Positions 1 through 6,923 of a stretch of 9,496 nt of DNA are shown here, piece by piece. Numbering within the stretch: the first letter of the stretch is position 1; the number at the start of each line of letters is the position of its first letter. Under the pieces are notes generated by a model, which was not told the origin of the DNA, ran no database searches, and saw nothing but the letters and a program-made list of their open reading frames with translations. Source of the DNA: Nitrospirota bacterium (GTDB lineage: Bacteria; Nitrospirota; Thermodesulfovibrionia; Thermodesulfovibrionales; SM23-35); contig JAGSYM010000020.1 in assembly GCA_018262395.1 (NCBI GenBank), positions 1 through 9,496 of the forward strand, given 5' to 3'. The position numbers and the translations under genes are program-made.

Positions 1-377
1 GCCCCGAAAATAATGACAAGCTCCGGATTGTGCTGCTGGATGAGATTGACATTCTGAAAAACAGCATCGGCCGTTCCCTGAAACCACTCCGGTCCCATAC
101 GCATCTGCGGTGGCACGACAGCCACGAAATGGTCTTTTACGACAGAGGACAGATTCCAGTGCATCCTCACATGTTCTATAAGAGATTGAGACCGGTATTG
201 AACGAGGAGATAGAGGGAATAAATCTGGGAATTCACGAGGTTGCTCAGGACAAAGTCCACGATCCTGTACCTTCCGCCTATTGGAACAGAAGGCTTTGAA
301 CGGAATGCCGTCAAAGGGAAAAGTCTCTCGCCCTTCCCTCCCGCGAGAATGAATGCAAGAACTTTTGGATATGCCAT
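1..377 (-). CDS. glgC: Glucose-1-phosphate adenylyltransferase, N-terminal part (cut by window edge)
   Basis: Encodes the first 125 residues of ADP-glucose pyrophosphorylase, which makes ADP-glucose and pyrophosphate from glucose-1-phosphate and ATP, the committed step of bacterial glycogen synthesis in the cytoplasm. The frame stays open to the window edge. Visible family signatures are the nucleotidyltransferase loop [16 protein letters not shown] (residues 8-23), the segment [21 protein letters not shown] (26-46, in which K28, GGRYRIVDF and the SN pair are typical), [10 protein letters not shown] (60-69), and [12 protein letters not shown] (98-109), the substrate-loop signature of this family. 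The start at 377 is supported by AGGGAGG at 382-388, four bases upstream. The gene lies downstream of malQ on the same strand, separated by a 294-base gap holding a multi-hairpin element. This fits a glycogen/maltodextrin locus. Only the C-terminal beta-helix domain is missing from view. Confidence 0.96.
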   Translation of the reverse strand, partial: MAYPKVLAFILAGGKGERLFPLTAFRSKPSVPIGGRYRIVDFVLSNLVNSQIYSLYLLVQYRSQSLIEHVRMHWNLSSVVKDHFVAVVPPQMRMGPEWFQGTADAVFQNVNLIQQHNPELVIIFG

Positions 378-397
378 TTCGCCTCCCTGAAAATGCG

Positions 398-408
398 ATT
401 GTTACAAT
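398..408. promoter_or_regulatory. Short perfect palindrome in the glgC leader (possible operator)
   Basis: ATTGTTACAAT is a perfect 5-1-5 inverted repeat between a possible -10 box at 414-419 and the glgC ribosome binding site at 382-388. Position suits an operator, but it is short, AT-rich and could arise by chance. Confidence 0.2.
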
Positions 409-413
409 TGTAT

Positions 414-444
414 ATTATGATCGGGGAAAATGAAACCTCTTCAA
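414..444 (-). promoter_or_regulatory. Weak candidate promoter for glgC
   Basis: On the minus strand TTGAAG (439-444) and CATAAT (414-419) resemble -35 and -10 boxes. The spacer is 19 bases, longer than ideal, so this is tentative. A separate promoter would make sense because the hairpin element upstream may end malQ transcription. Confidence 0.22.
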
Positions 445-498
445 CAGAACAGCGATGAAGTTCATCAAGAGTCCTGTTATTAAATGAACATTTATCAG

Positions 499-624
499 AA
501 AATCTCCCCTTGCCCCCCTTTACCAAAGAGGGGAACACACCCCTTAATCCCCTCTTCAGAGAGGGGAACTATTCGTCCCTTTGGATAAGGGCTACGACTC
601 GTAGAGGAAGATAGGAGGGATTTT
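499..624. repeat. Intergenic multi-hairpin palindromic element
   Basis: A GC-rich palindromic element fills most of the gap between malQ and glgC. Its ends are inverted: AAAATCTCCCC (499-509) opposes GGAGGGATTTT (614-624). Inside are four successive hairpins: CCCTTT/AAAGaGGG (about 516-533), CCCCTCT-TCAG-AGAGGGG (549-566), CCCTT/AAGGG (577-591) and CTACGA-C-TCGTAG (592-604). No open reading frame of interest is present. The design resembles the short dispersed non-coding repeats scattered between genes in many environmental bacterial genomes. It could act as an mRNA-stabilising or terminating structure between the two genes. Only one full copy is in this window, so the dispersed nature is inferred. 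Confidence 0.6.
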
Positions 625-671
625 ATAATAAATCTTATTATGAGACCATTAATATCTGGCCTCCCTGTTTA

Positions 672-2915
672 TCAGAGAGACCTATCCTTCAGTCCCTCAG
701 CAAGATCGACAAATCGTTGATCCTGCACAATCTCTTCAAGTGCAAGAGGAGTTTTCCGGACCCAGTTCGGATGTTCGTCAACTGTTCCGGGCAGATTCTG
801 CTGATCCAGCGTGCCTATGATATCATCGAGACTCACGAGCAGCAGCTTACAGGGTGTCCTTGCAAGATACTGGTAGATGGAACTACAGAGTGCAGATGAC
901 ATCTCCGTTATTCCTCCCTGGTCCGCCGGATAATCCTCAGAAATGATGCCATGAGACCTTAATGCCGCAATAATGAGTCCTTTATCTCTTTCCCTGTCAT
1001 GTTTGAGTTGATTCCATACGTCATCAGGATATTTTCCTAAGTTTCTCCTGACCTCAATGTCTCTCCCTTTCCAGTATCCGTAAAGCGTCGGAAGGTCGTG
1101 GGTTGTTACGGCACACAGTGCCAGTTCAGGATACCCGTCCGGTGAGAGAAACGAAGGGTCCGGATAGTTCCGTTCAAAATAAAAAAGCCGGTAAGAAAGC
1201 ATCCGATATCTTTTCAGTGTTTCCCTGACATTATCCCCCATAGTACCGAGGTCTTCAGCGATCACCATGGTCTTATTACGTACGCTCTCCAGTGCGATAA
1301 TCCTGAGAAGGTCTTCATATGGCTGTTCAACATACGCACCGTCTTTGGGGGTCACGGTATCAGGGATCCAGAAAATTCTGAACAGGCCAAGGGCATGGTC
1401 TATCCTGATTGCACCGCCGTACTTCATATTCTTTTGAATCGTCCGGATGAATAATTCATATCCGGATTCTCTTAACTTTTCAGGAATCAAAGGAGGGAAA
1501 CCCCATTCCTGACCATCAGGGCTGAAATCATCCGGAGGTGCACCGACATTCGCCTCATGGGCCATGACTTCTTTATAACTCCATGCATCGCTTCCCCCGC
1601 CAACCGACCCGACAGCAAGATCATAATAAAGGCCTATATCCATCTGAAGCCCCTGTGCCTCAAGATAAAGTGCCTTCATTTGCGTGTCAATGAGCCACTG
1701 GACATATTGATGAAAGAGTACTTCCCGGGCATGAGTTTTTCTGAATTTCCTGACTGCCTTTCCGTCCACGCTGTGATATGCTTCGGGCCACTCCTGCCAG
1801 GAAAAAACACCCCTTGTCCTATTCATGTATTCAAGTAAAACCATGAAGAGGGCAAAGGATTCGAGCGCAAGGCCTTCCTCCGAGACAAAACCTTGGAAAT
1901 CTTTGCCCCGTCTTGTCTGTTTCGCGTAATGACTCTCGAAGAAGATATCGAATGCCTTCCTGAGGACCTTTTCCTTTATCGCTGCAACCTTTTCGTAATC
2001 GACAAACTCCTTTTCACGGAGTTCATCGATCTGATTCCCATATTTTTTCGATGATATGAATTTCTGCAGATCACCTGATTCTGCAACTTCTGGGATATTT
2101 TCTATATCGAGATACATAAAGTTCTTATACAGCCTGCTGATTGGAGCATACGGACTTACACCAAATGGTACCGAATTGGGAATAGCATGCAAGGGATTAA
2201 TTCCCACAAAACTACCCTTCCAACCAGCAACCCACCTGAGGATTTCTTGCAGATCCGTGAAATCTCCTGCACCCCAGTTTCTGTTCGAATGCACTGCATA
2301 GAGACTTGTCGACAGACCCCAGACCTTTCGATCTTCAAGTTCGGGAGGAATGTAGCAGCAGTCCGGTGTTACGATTATTCTTGATCTCATGCGGAGCCTA
2401 TTTGATCTGCCCGGGAATATTTTCTCCGGGTGTTTGCATTCCGCATCGAACGTGTAGTAGCCGATATCTCTGGGCTCCGTATCAGTGAGAAAAGCTTTGA
2501 TGTACCGCTCACCGTCAAGCAATCGTGTCTCATGAATCCGGAGATCAGATCCGGATATAACCATATGCTTTTTTTCGTTCAAGAATGTCTTATTTTCGTT
2601 TTTTAAATACCACGATATGACAAGTCCGGATTCTTCATCTTCTTTGATCGGTATATAAACCGGAATAGAAAGAGTTTGATCATTGACAGAGACAACATGA
2701 ACTGGGTCAACAAAGTCCCTCCATGGTCTCGACTTGTATTTGTGGATCTCGCGGATTATTGCTTCCGCTGAATCGATATTCAGCCCCATCGCCTTCAGAA
2801 CTTCCTTCCGGGTTTCAATGGTTGCCGCATGTTTTTTGCCGAAGATATCCCAGTATTCGGGCACAATGCCGCAGAGCGCTGAAAGCTCAAGTATCAATCC
2901 GATCATATCATGCAT
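672..2915 (-). CDS. malQ: 4-alpha-glucanotransferase (amylomaltase)
   Basis: Encodes a cytoplasmic GH77 enzyme that transfers alpha-1,4-glucan segments between maltodextrins, releasing glucose. The 747-residue protein has an N-terminal beta-rich region (about residues 1-195) like that of the long enterobacterial MalQ, then the catalytic barrel beginning near W199 (WGLSTSLYAVHSNRNWGAGD). The substrate-loop block SPYAPISRLYKNFMYLDI and GLYYDLAVGSVGGGSDAW follow. The three catalytic acids are visible: nucleophile D506 in RIDHALGLF, acid/base E554 in AEDLGT, and D607 in THDLPT, spaced almost as in E. coli MalQ. The start at 2915 is chosen because AGGGGGAG lies eight bases upstream; an in-frame ATG at 2996 would add 27 residues but has no such site and adds sequence unlike the family. 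It ends in tandem stops (TGA TAA). It is upstream of glgC and divergent from btuF. Confidence 0.97.
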   Translation of the reverse strand: MHDMIGLILELSALCGIVPEYWDIFGKKHAATIETRKEVLKAMGLNIDSAEAIIREIHKYKSRPWRDFVDPVHVVSVNDQTLSIPVYIPIKEDEESGLVISWYLKNENKTFLNEKKHMVISGSDLRIHETRLLDGERYIKAFLTDTEPRDIGYYTFDAECKHPEKIFPGRSNRLRMRSRIIVTPDCCYIPPELEDRKVWGLSTSLYAVHSNRNWGAGDFTDLQEILRWVAGWKGSFVGINPLHAIPNSVPFGVSPYAPISRLYKNFMYLDIENIPEVAESGDLQKFISSKKYGNQIDELREKEFVDYEKVAAIKEKVLRKAFDIFFESHYAKQTRRGKDFQGFVSEEGLALESFALFMVLLEYMNRTRGVFSWQEWPEAYHSVDGKAVRKFRKTHAREVLFHQYVQWLIDTQMKALYLEAQGLQMDIGLYYDLAVGSVGGGSDAWSYKEVMAHEANVGAPPDDFSPDGQEWGFPPLIPEKLRESGYELFIRTIQKNMKYGGAIRIDHALGLFRIFWIPDTVTPKDGAYVEQPYEDLLRIIALESVRNKTMVIAEDLGTMGDNVRETLKRYRMLSYRLFYFERNYPDPSFLSPDGYPELALCAVTTHDLPTLYGYWKGRDIEVRRNLGKYPDDVWNQLKHDRERDKGLIIAALRSHGIISEDYPADQGGITEMSSALCSSIYQYLARTPCKLLLVSLDDIIGTLDQQNLPGTVDEHPNWVRKTPLALEEIVQDQRFVDLAEGLKDRSL

Positions 2916-2923
2916 GTCGTCAT

Positions 2924-2931
2924 CTCCCCCT
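2924..2931 (-). promoter_or_regulatory. Ribosome binding site deciding the malQ start
   Basis: AGGGGGAG on the minus strand sits eight bases before the ATG at 2915. It favours that start over the upstream in-frame ATG at 2996. Confidence 0.65.
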
Positions 2932-3048
2932 GTTATCTTCTCTATAATCAATATATAATACTCCAAATTCCGTACCTGCACATTTTTTGAGTGCATTAGC
3001 TACTTCAAAAAAGCGCAGGGCGTCTGAAAATTAAATATTTGGTTTCAT

Positions 3049-3147
3049 TGTCATTTCCGCTTGTCGGGAATCCTTCTGATTCCCACATTAAAAAGAGGGC
3101 GAAAGGGGGTTGTTTTGAAGAAAGATTCCGGACGAACCGGAATGACA
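3049..3147. repeat. Dispersed palindromic repeat, copy A
   Basis: A roughly 99-base element with long imperfect inverted ends: the first 30 bases (3049-3078) match the reverse complement of the last 30 (3118-3147) at 23 positions. Each arm is itself a hairpin: CCGCTTGTCGG on the left and ATTCCGGACGAACCGGAAT on the right. The left arm matches copy B (5896-5922) at 26 of 27 positions, so this is a true repeat family. It lies directly in front of btuF and contains the most likely btuF start codon. No transposase is present; this is a non-autonomous or REP-like element. Confidence 0.8.
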
Positions 3148-3987
3148 CGCTTGGCATGTTGTAGCTACGGAGTAGTGTTATTCATTCTTATAGTAAGTCT
3201 TCTATACTCAATCACATCTGCCGCTGCTGAAACGCCGAAACGCATAATCTCTCTTGCCCCCAATGTAACCGAAATTCTCTTTGCCTTGGGACTCAATGAC
3301 AATGTTGTTGGTGTCACCAGTTTTTGCGATTATCCGGAAGAAGCGAGGGATAAACCAAAGGTTGGTGGCATGTCCAATCCCTCATTAGAAAGAGTTGTTT
3401 CTTTAATACCGGATATGGTGATTATGACGACAGATGGGAATCCTAAAGTATTTGCAGAGAAGTTGCAGTCATTCAGGATACAGACATATGTTTTCAGGGC
3501 CCGTACCCTCTCGGAACTTCCACAGGGCATACGGGATCTGGGTTCAGCACTTGGCGTGCGAGAAAAAGCTGGCGTTCTGGCACGGGATATTGAATCATCG
3601 ATGAATAACCTTTCCCAGTTCCCGCATCAGACCTCACGAAAAGAAAAGGTTCTTTTCATAATCTGGCCGGAACCTTTAATCGTTGCAGGACCCGGCACCG
3701 CAATTGATGATGCAATCACTACCCTCGGGCATTACAATATCGCTGCGAAATCTCAATCCTCATATCCCAAGTATTCAATTGAGGAAACCATTCTCCGGGA
3801 GCCTGATGTCATTTTCATCGGGAAGGGACATGCAGACATGCAGGAGATGTCGAAAGGTCTGCTGAAAAAGTTATCCAAGGTACCTGCGGTGAAGAATCAC
3901 CGGGTATTTTTTGTCAGTGACAATCTTTACAGGCTCGGCCCCCGTGTCGTGCATGGTATTGAGGAAATGGCCGCATGTCTAAAATAA
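3142..3987 (+). CDS. btuF: Periplasmic B12-type (BtuF-like) ABC substrate-binding protein
   Basis: Encodes a helical-backbone metal-receptor binding protein of the BtuF/FepB class that captures cobalamin, or possibly another corrinoid, heme or siderophore, and delivers it to a BtuC-type permease. From the ATG at 3142 it has 281 residues: a signal peptide (MTR, a hydrophobic stretch, then SAAA before ETPKR) and the mature start PKRIISLAPNVTEILFALGL. The motifs VVGVTSFCDYPEEA, KVGGMSNPSLERVVSLIPDMV and, late, YPKYSIEETILREPDVIFIG are typical of proteins annotated as cobalamin-binding. The reading frame extends upstream through in-frame TTG codons at 3061 and 3115; the latter has an AGGGGG stretch before it, so the start is uncertain. 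Residues upstream of 3142 are repeat-derived and unlike the family. It overlaps btuC by 13 bases. No cobalamin riboswitch was seen upstream. B12 specificity is inferred. Confidence 0.92.
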   Translation: MTRLACCSYGVVLFILIVSLLYSITSAAAETPKRIISLAPNVTEILFALGLNDNVVGVTSFCDYPEEARDKPKVGGMSNPSLERVVSLIPDMVIMTTDGNPKVFAEKLQSFRIQTYVFRARTLSELPQGIRDLGSALGVREKAGVLARDIESSMNNLSQFPHQTSRKEKVLFIIWPEPLIVAGPGTAIDDAITTLGHYNIAAKSQSSYPKYSIEETILREPDVIFIGKGHADMQEMSKGLLKKLSKVPAVKNHRVFFVSDNLYRLGPRVVHGIEEMAACLK

Positions 3988-4940
3988 AACTCGCCGCTCT
4001 CTTCTCTGCCGGTCTTGTTGTCATTCTGCTCTCTCTCTTTCTCGGATCTCATGTAATAAACCCGTTTGATTCAAGTGACGTTGACCGGGAGATTCTCATG
4101 TCGATACGGCTCCCACGGGTTATTGTTGCCATGCTTATGGGGATGGCGTTGGGAGCGTCAGGTGCTGTGCTTCAGAGCATATTGAAGAACCCCCTGGCAG
4201 ACCCCTATATCCTCGGGATTTCGAGTGGAGCGGCACTGTCAGCAGCGCTCGGGCTGCTCTCAGGTGTGTATATTTTGGGCAAATTCAGCATACCGTTGAC
4301 TGCTTTTGTCGGTGCGTCTTTGATCAGCGCCATAGTGGGTGTTTTCGGCTGGCAGAAAGGGAAGCTTTTACCGGAGCGCCTTCTTCTTGCCGGTGTTGGT
4401 CTCAGCTTTCTTCTGTACTCCATGCTCATGCTCCTCATCAGCATTTCATCACATGAAGGTGTCAGAAGGGCAATTCTCTGGATATTCGGAGATCTGTCTA
4501 TTGCTGACTGGTCGATGATCCCGTATGGTATCGTGTTTATTTTCGCAGGATTGTATATCTCAATCACAAGGGCAAAGGCCCTCAATGCCCTGATGCTCGG
4601 AGACGAGATTGCGCACAGTCTTGGCTTTGCTGTTCATAAAGAAAGGCTTCTGTTTTTTATTGCGATTTCTCTGATGACCTCTGCATCGGTCTCTCTGGGC
4701 GGGACAATCGGATTTATTGGTCTCCTAATCCCTCACATGGTCAGATTTATTATAGGAGCTGATAACAGATTCGTAGTACCGGTATCCGCTCTTTACGGAG
4801 GGGTATTCCTTTGTATTGCAGATCTGATCGGCAGATCCCTCCTTCCTCCAATGGAGATCCCTTCGGGGATCATAACTGCGCTGGTCGGATCTCCATATTT
4901 TCTCTATCTGCTTCGGAAGCGCGATGTCCTCACTGCGTGA
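3975..4940 (+). CDS. btuC: FecCD/BtuC-type ABC transporter permease
   Basis: Encodes a 321-residue inner-membrane permease of the FecCD family, the channel subunit that works as a dimer with an ATPase and a BtuF-type binding protein. The protein is almost entirely hydrophobic helices. Signatures are RLPRVIVAMLMGMALGASGA, LQSILKNPLADPYILGISSGAA (residues about 62-85), and near the C-terminus GGTIGFIGLLIPHMVRFIIG, the ATPase-coupling segment, then EIPSGIITALVGSPYFLYLL. Its ATG lies inside the end of btuF (13-base overlap) with GAGG ten bases upstream, indicating translational coupling. The usual third gene, the ATPase btuD, does not follow: the next gene is convergent on the opposite strand. 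The ATPase must be encoded elsewhere. The substrate could be cobalamin or an iron chelate; the partner favours cobalamin. Confidence 0.95.
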   Translation: MSKIKLAALFSAGLVVILLSLFLGSHVINPFDSSDVDREILMSIRLPRVIVAMLMGMALGASGAVLQSILKNPLADPYILGISSGAALSAALGLLSGVYILGKFSIPLTAFVGASLISAIVGVFGWQKGKLLPERLLLAGVGLSFLLYSMLMLLISISSHEGVRRAILWIFGDLSIADWSMIPYGIVFIFAGLYISITRAKALNALMLGDEIAHSLGFAVHKERLLFFIAISLMTSASVSLGGTIGFIGLLIPHMVRFIIGADNRFVVPVSALYGGVFLCIADLIGRSLLPPMEIPSGIITALVGSPYFLYLLRKRDVLTA

Positions 4941-4943
4941 GGA
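4927..4943. other. Hairpin at the btuC stop codon
   Basis: TCCTCAC-TGC-GTGAGGA forms a perfect 7-base-pair stem with a 3-base loop and includes the btuC TGA. It has no T-run on either side, so it is not a standard intrinsic terminator. It lies between the convergent btuC and the lysine-rich gene and may stabilise the 3' end of either transcript. Confidence 0.4.
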
Positions 4944-4976
4944 TGCCGGTCAGCACACGTAAAGCTTGCTGCTTTG

Positions 4977-5141
4977 CTATGACATTTTCTTCTTCACAGC
5001 CTTCACTGTCTTGGCAACTTTCTTTTCTACAGACTTGGCTGTCTTGGTAACTTTTTTCTTCACAGACTTTGCCTGTTTCGTCACTTTTTTCTTAACTTCC
5101 TTTGCTTTCTTCGCAACCTTTTTCCCAATCTTTGTAGCCAT
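4977..5141 (-). CDS. Small lysine-rich 11-residue-repeat protein (histone H1-like)
   Basis: A 54-residue protein, 23 of 54 residues lysine, with no aromatic residues, Cys, His or Arg. After MATKIG come four 11-residue repeats: KKVAKKAKEVK, KKVTKQAKSVK, KKVTKTAKSVE and KKVAKTVKAVK, ending KKMS. Val and Ala recur at repeat positions 3, 7 and 10, so a continuous helix would have one small hydrophobic stripe and lysine on the remaining faces. This resembles bacterial H1-like lysine-rich tails and, in its 11-residue period, LEA-type helices. Support for a real gene is strong: AAGGAGG five bases before the ATG, a good promoter (5177-5205), and a repeat pattern kept at protein level despite varied codons. 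A role in binding DNA or RNA is inferred from charge alone. It follows fumB on the same strand but is probably transcribed separately. Exact family not recognised. Confidence 0.78.
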   Translation of the reverse strand: MATKIGKKVAKKAKEVKKKVTKQAKSVKKKVTKTAKSVEKKVAKTVKAVKKKMS

Positions 5142-5146
5142 CCCTT

Positions 5147-5153
5147 CCTCCTT
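5147..5153 (-). promoter_or_regulatory. Strong ribosome binding site of the lysine-rich gene
   Basis: AAGGAGG on the minus strand lies five bases before the ATG at 5141. It is the best Shine-Dalgarno match in the window and suggests strong expression. Confidence 0.75.
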
Positions 5154-5176
5154 CAGTTTTTTTTTACAACCGTAAA

Positions 5177-5205
5177 ATCCTAACAGGAAGTGCTTCTGAT
5201 GTCAA
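5177..5205 (-). promoter_or_regulatory. Sigma70-type promoter of the lysine-rich gene
   Basis: On the minus strand a perfect TTGACA (5200-5205) is followed after 17 bases by TAGGAT (5177-5182). Transcription would begin near 5170, leaving a leader of about 30 bases with a run of nine A and the ribosome binding site. It lies just after the likely fumB terminator. Confidence 0.6.
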
Positions 5206-5218
5206 CCGTATAAGCAAT

Positions 5219-5246
5219 AAAAAAAGGCCCTCATCAAAACTGATGA
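5219..5246 (-). terminator. Candidate weak terminator after fumB
   Basis: On the minus strand TCATCA-GTTT-TGATGA forms a 6-base-pair stem that includes the fumB stop, followed by GGGCC and seven T. The stem is AT-rich and the T-run is offset by five bases, so termination would be partial at best. Confidence 0.35.
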
Positions 5247-5806
5247 AGCTTGAGAAGTTCTTCTAAAACTGCCCGGGATTTCATCTCAATCTCATCATGC
5301 AGGCTTTTCCCATAAGCATCCATAGTCACAATCGCAGGGAAATCATTCACCTCCAAAATCCACATCGCTTCTGTCATGCCGAACTCCTCAAGCTTCCAGA
5401 CCCCTGCCACTCGTTTCACCCTGCCGGCAAGATAGACCGCAGCACCACCAATCGTATGCAAGTACACACAACCATATTTTCTGAGGGCGCCGAGAGTCTC
5501 CCTTCCCATGCCTCCCTTTCCCATCACGCCCCCTATGCCATACTCCGCGATAATTTGTGGTTCATACATTTCAACCCGCATACTGGTCGTTGGACCACCT
5601 GCGATAAACTGGAAGCCTTTCGGGGTCTTCTCGATAATCGGCCCACAATGGTACAGAATCGTGCCGTCAAGACTGAATGGAATCAGTTCCTTTGGCGGTC
5701 TTTCATTGAACAAATATTTGTGCAGCTTATCCCTTCCCGTAACGAGCAGCCCTTTTATAAGAACCATATCACCAACATGTAAATCCAGCACATCTTTTCT
5801 TGTCAT
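5234..5806 (-). CDS. Fumarate hydratase class I, beta subunit
   Basis: Encodes the C-terminal-type (beta) subunit of a two-subunit class I fumarase, which with the alpha subunit interconverts fumarate and malate in the cytoplasm (TCA cycle, either direction). The 190-residue protein matches the family's usual length. Signatures in order: LHVGDMVLIKGLLVTGRDKLH (GRDxxH, residues about 24-29), ILYHCGPI (about 51-57), AGGPTTSMRVEMYEP, GVMGKGGM and HTIGGAAVYLAGRVKRV, ending with the EEFGMTEAMWILEVNDFPAIV block. A related tartrate dehydratase (TtdB) is the alternative, since the two cannot be separated reliably by eye. No clear Shine-Dalgarno site precedes the ATG at 5806. The alpha-subunit gene lies upstream on the same strand, but 219 bases away with a palindromic repeat between, wider than is usual for this pair. 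Confidence 0.94.
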   Translation of the reverse strand: MTRKDVLDLHVGDMVLIKGLLVTGRDKLHKYLFNERPPKELIPFSLDGTILYHCGPIIEKTPKGFQFIAGGPTTSMRVEMYEPQIIAEYGIGGVMGKGGMGRETLGALRKYGCVYLHTIGGAAVYLAGRVKRVAGVWKLEEFGMTEAMWILEVNDFPAIVTMDAYGKSLHDEIEMKSRAVLEELLKLHQF

Positions 5807-5894
5807 AGGAAGATGTAATGATTTTGCTCTTTTAATCTTAAAATCCCCCTCTTTATTTACCTATCGAATTCATAACAAACGCTATCCCAATGGC

Positions 5895-5984
5895 CGTCAT
5901 TCCCGCTTGTCGGGAATCCTTCCGGAAAGATTCTCTATGCGAGTCTTCGCGAGAGTCGCTACGACCGGCAAAGCCGGAATGAAA
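5895..5984. repeat. Dispersed palindromic repeat, copy B
   Basis: Second copy of the family seen at 3049-3147. The left arm (5896-5922) is identical to copy A at 26 of 27 positions and folds as CCCG-CTTGT-CGGG. The right arm ends CCGGAATGAA and folds as CCGGC-AAA-GCCGG (5965-5977). The centre differs from copy A and includes another small inverted repeat (GCGA...TCGC, 5939-5959). It separates the two fumarase subunit genes. The rest of the 5807-6025 gap shows nothing else convincing. Confidence 0.8.
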
Positions 5985-6025
5985 GATCTGGAGATCTGTA
6001 GAGATTTATCGCAAAGTTTTTCCAA

Positions 6026-6904
6026 TCAATCTTGAATTGAGAATTTTGAGGTTTTCATGTCCCATGTCATTCTTGCCCTTCTGTCTGCCCAGCAGGAGAC
6101 CGATATGTCGACAAAATATGACGCCGGATGTCTGTGATTAATGCCGATCTTGACACCAAGGGATGTTGTTCTGCCGCCCAGACCGATTGTTCCGATGCCA
6201 AGCTGATTAATGTCGTCGCAGATCCTCTTTTCGAGTCTGGACAAGACAGGATATCGGTTCACATCATCGAGTCTCCTCAAGAGTTGTTCCTTGGAGAGCC
6301 GTGTGACCTGATCCTTCGTTGCCCCTATCCCAACACCGATTACATAAGGGGGGCACCCTCTCCCCTGTGCTCTGTAAACCGTATCAAGCACACATTTTCT
6401 CACACCTTCCATATCTCTTTCCGCATGTAATTCTTCAAACGGCAATTTGTAGAGCTGTCCGATATTTTCAGAACCGGACCCCTTCAGCATGAGGTCAATG
6501 ACGAGTTTTCCGCCTTTTGTCTCATCGGTATATATGACAGGGAATCTGATACCGGTATTGTCTCCGGAGTTCTTCTCTGTGAGAATATCAACGGCATTTG
6601 GACGTAAAGGAATCTGCCGTGTAGCGATTTGCGTTGCTTTAATTATCGTGCTCCTGATCTCAAGATGACTAATGCCCTTTGGCACACTTATGAAAAAGAC
6701 AGGCACGCCCGTATCCTGGCAAACCGGCCGAACCGTCTTTACAGCTCCGCTTATATTTTCGAGTATTACAGAAAGTGCAAGAGCTGCATTCGATCCTCTC
6801 TTTTCTTTGCTCTGCACATTCTGCAGAGCAGTCACGACATCGGCAGGAAGTGAAGTTGCAGCTTTTCTGTAGAGTTCAACTATAGCATCACGCAGGCGAA
6901 GCAT
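6026..6904 (-). CDS. Fumarate hydratase class I, alpha subunit
   Basis: Encodes the [4Fe-4S]-carrying alpha subunit (292 residues, near the usual 280) of the two-subunit fumarase completed by the gene at 5234-5806. All three cluster-ligand cysteines of the family are present: C62 in RPVCQDTGVP, C184 in RGCPPYVIGVGIG and C271 in VSCWADRRA. The N-terminus MLRLRDAIVELYRKAATSLPADV and the LKGSGSENIG block (residues 140-149) are also typical. The cluster makes this enzyme oxygen-sensitive, which fits an anaerobe. The ATG at 6904 lacks a visible ribosome binding site and follows the DgkA-PAP2 stop by 19 AT-rich bases, so it may depend on readthrough translation from that gene. Tartrate dehydratase alpha (TtdA) is the closest alternative. 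Confidence 0.94.
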   Translation of the reverse strand: MLRLRDAIVELYRKAATSLPADVVTALQNVQSKEKRGSNAALALSVILENISGAVKTVRPVCQDTGVPVFFISVPKGISHLEIRSTIIKATQIATRQIPLRPNAVDILTEKNSGDNTGIRFPVIYTDETKGGKLVIDLMLKGSGSENIGQLYKLPFEELHAERDMEGVRKCVLDTVYRAQGRGCPPYVIGVGIGATKDQVTRLSKEQLLRRLDDVNRYPVLSRLEKRICDDINQLGIGTIGLGGRTTSLGVKIGINHRHPASYFVDISVSCWADRRARMTWDMKTSKFSIQD

Positions 6905-6923
6905 AAACTAATATATCATGTAA

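Noticed and set aside
30..299. Plus-strand open frame of 89 codons
   Set aside because: It is antisense to glgC, whose translation gives a clear conserved protein on the minus strand.
2916..2996. Extension of malQ by 27 residues to the ATG at 2996
   Set aside because: A strong ribosome binding site at 2924-2931 lies within this stretch and points to 2915; the extra residues do not resemble the family.
3061..3141. N-terminal extension of btuF from the TTG at 3061
   Set aside because: These residues are encoded by the palindromic repeat and precede a normal signal peptide, so they are unlikely to be a real part of the protein.
4970..4990. AAAGC/GCTTT inverted repeat near the end of the lysine-rich gene as a terminator
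   Set aside because: The stem is only five base pairs and no T-run follows on the minus strand.
4966..5175. Plus-strand frame encoding a Phe/Thr-rich hydrophobic peptide
   Set aside because: It is the antisense shadow of the lysine codons of the minus-strand repeat protein, which has its own promoter and ribosome binding site.
5840..5861. AAAATCCCCC followed by a T-rich stretch, resembling the left end of the 499-624 element
   Set aside because: Similarity is short and low-complexity with no matching right end, so a decayed copy cannot be claimed.
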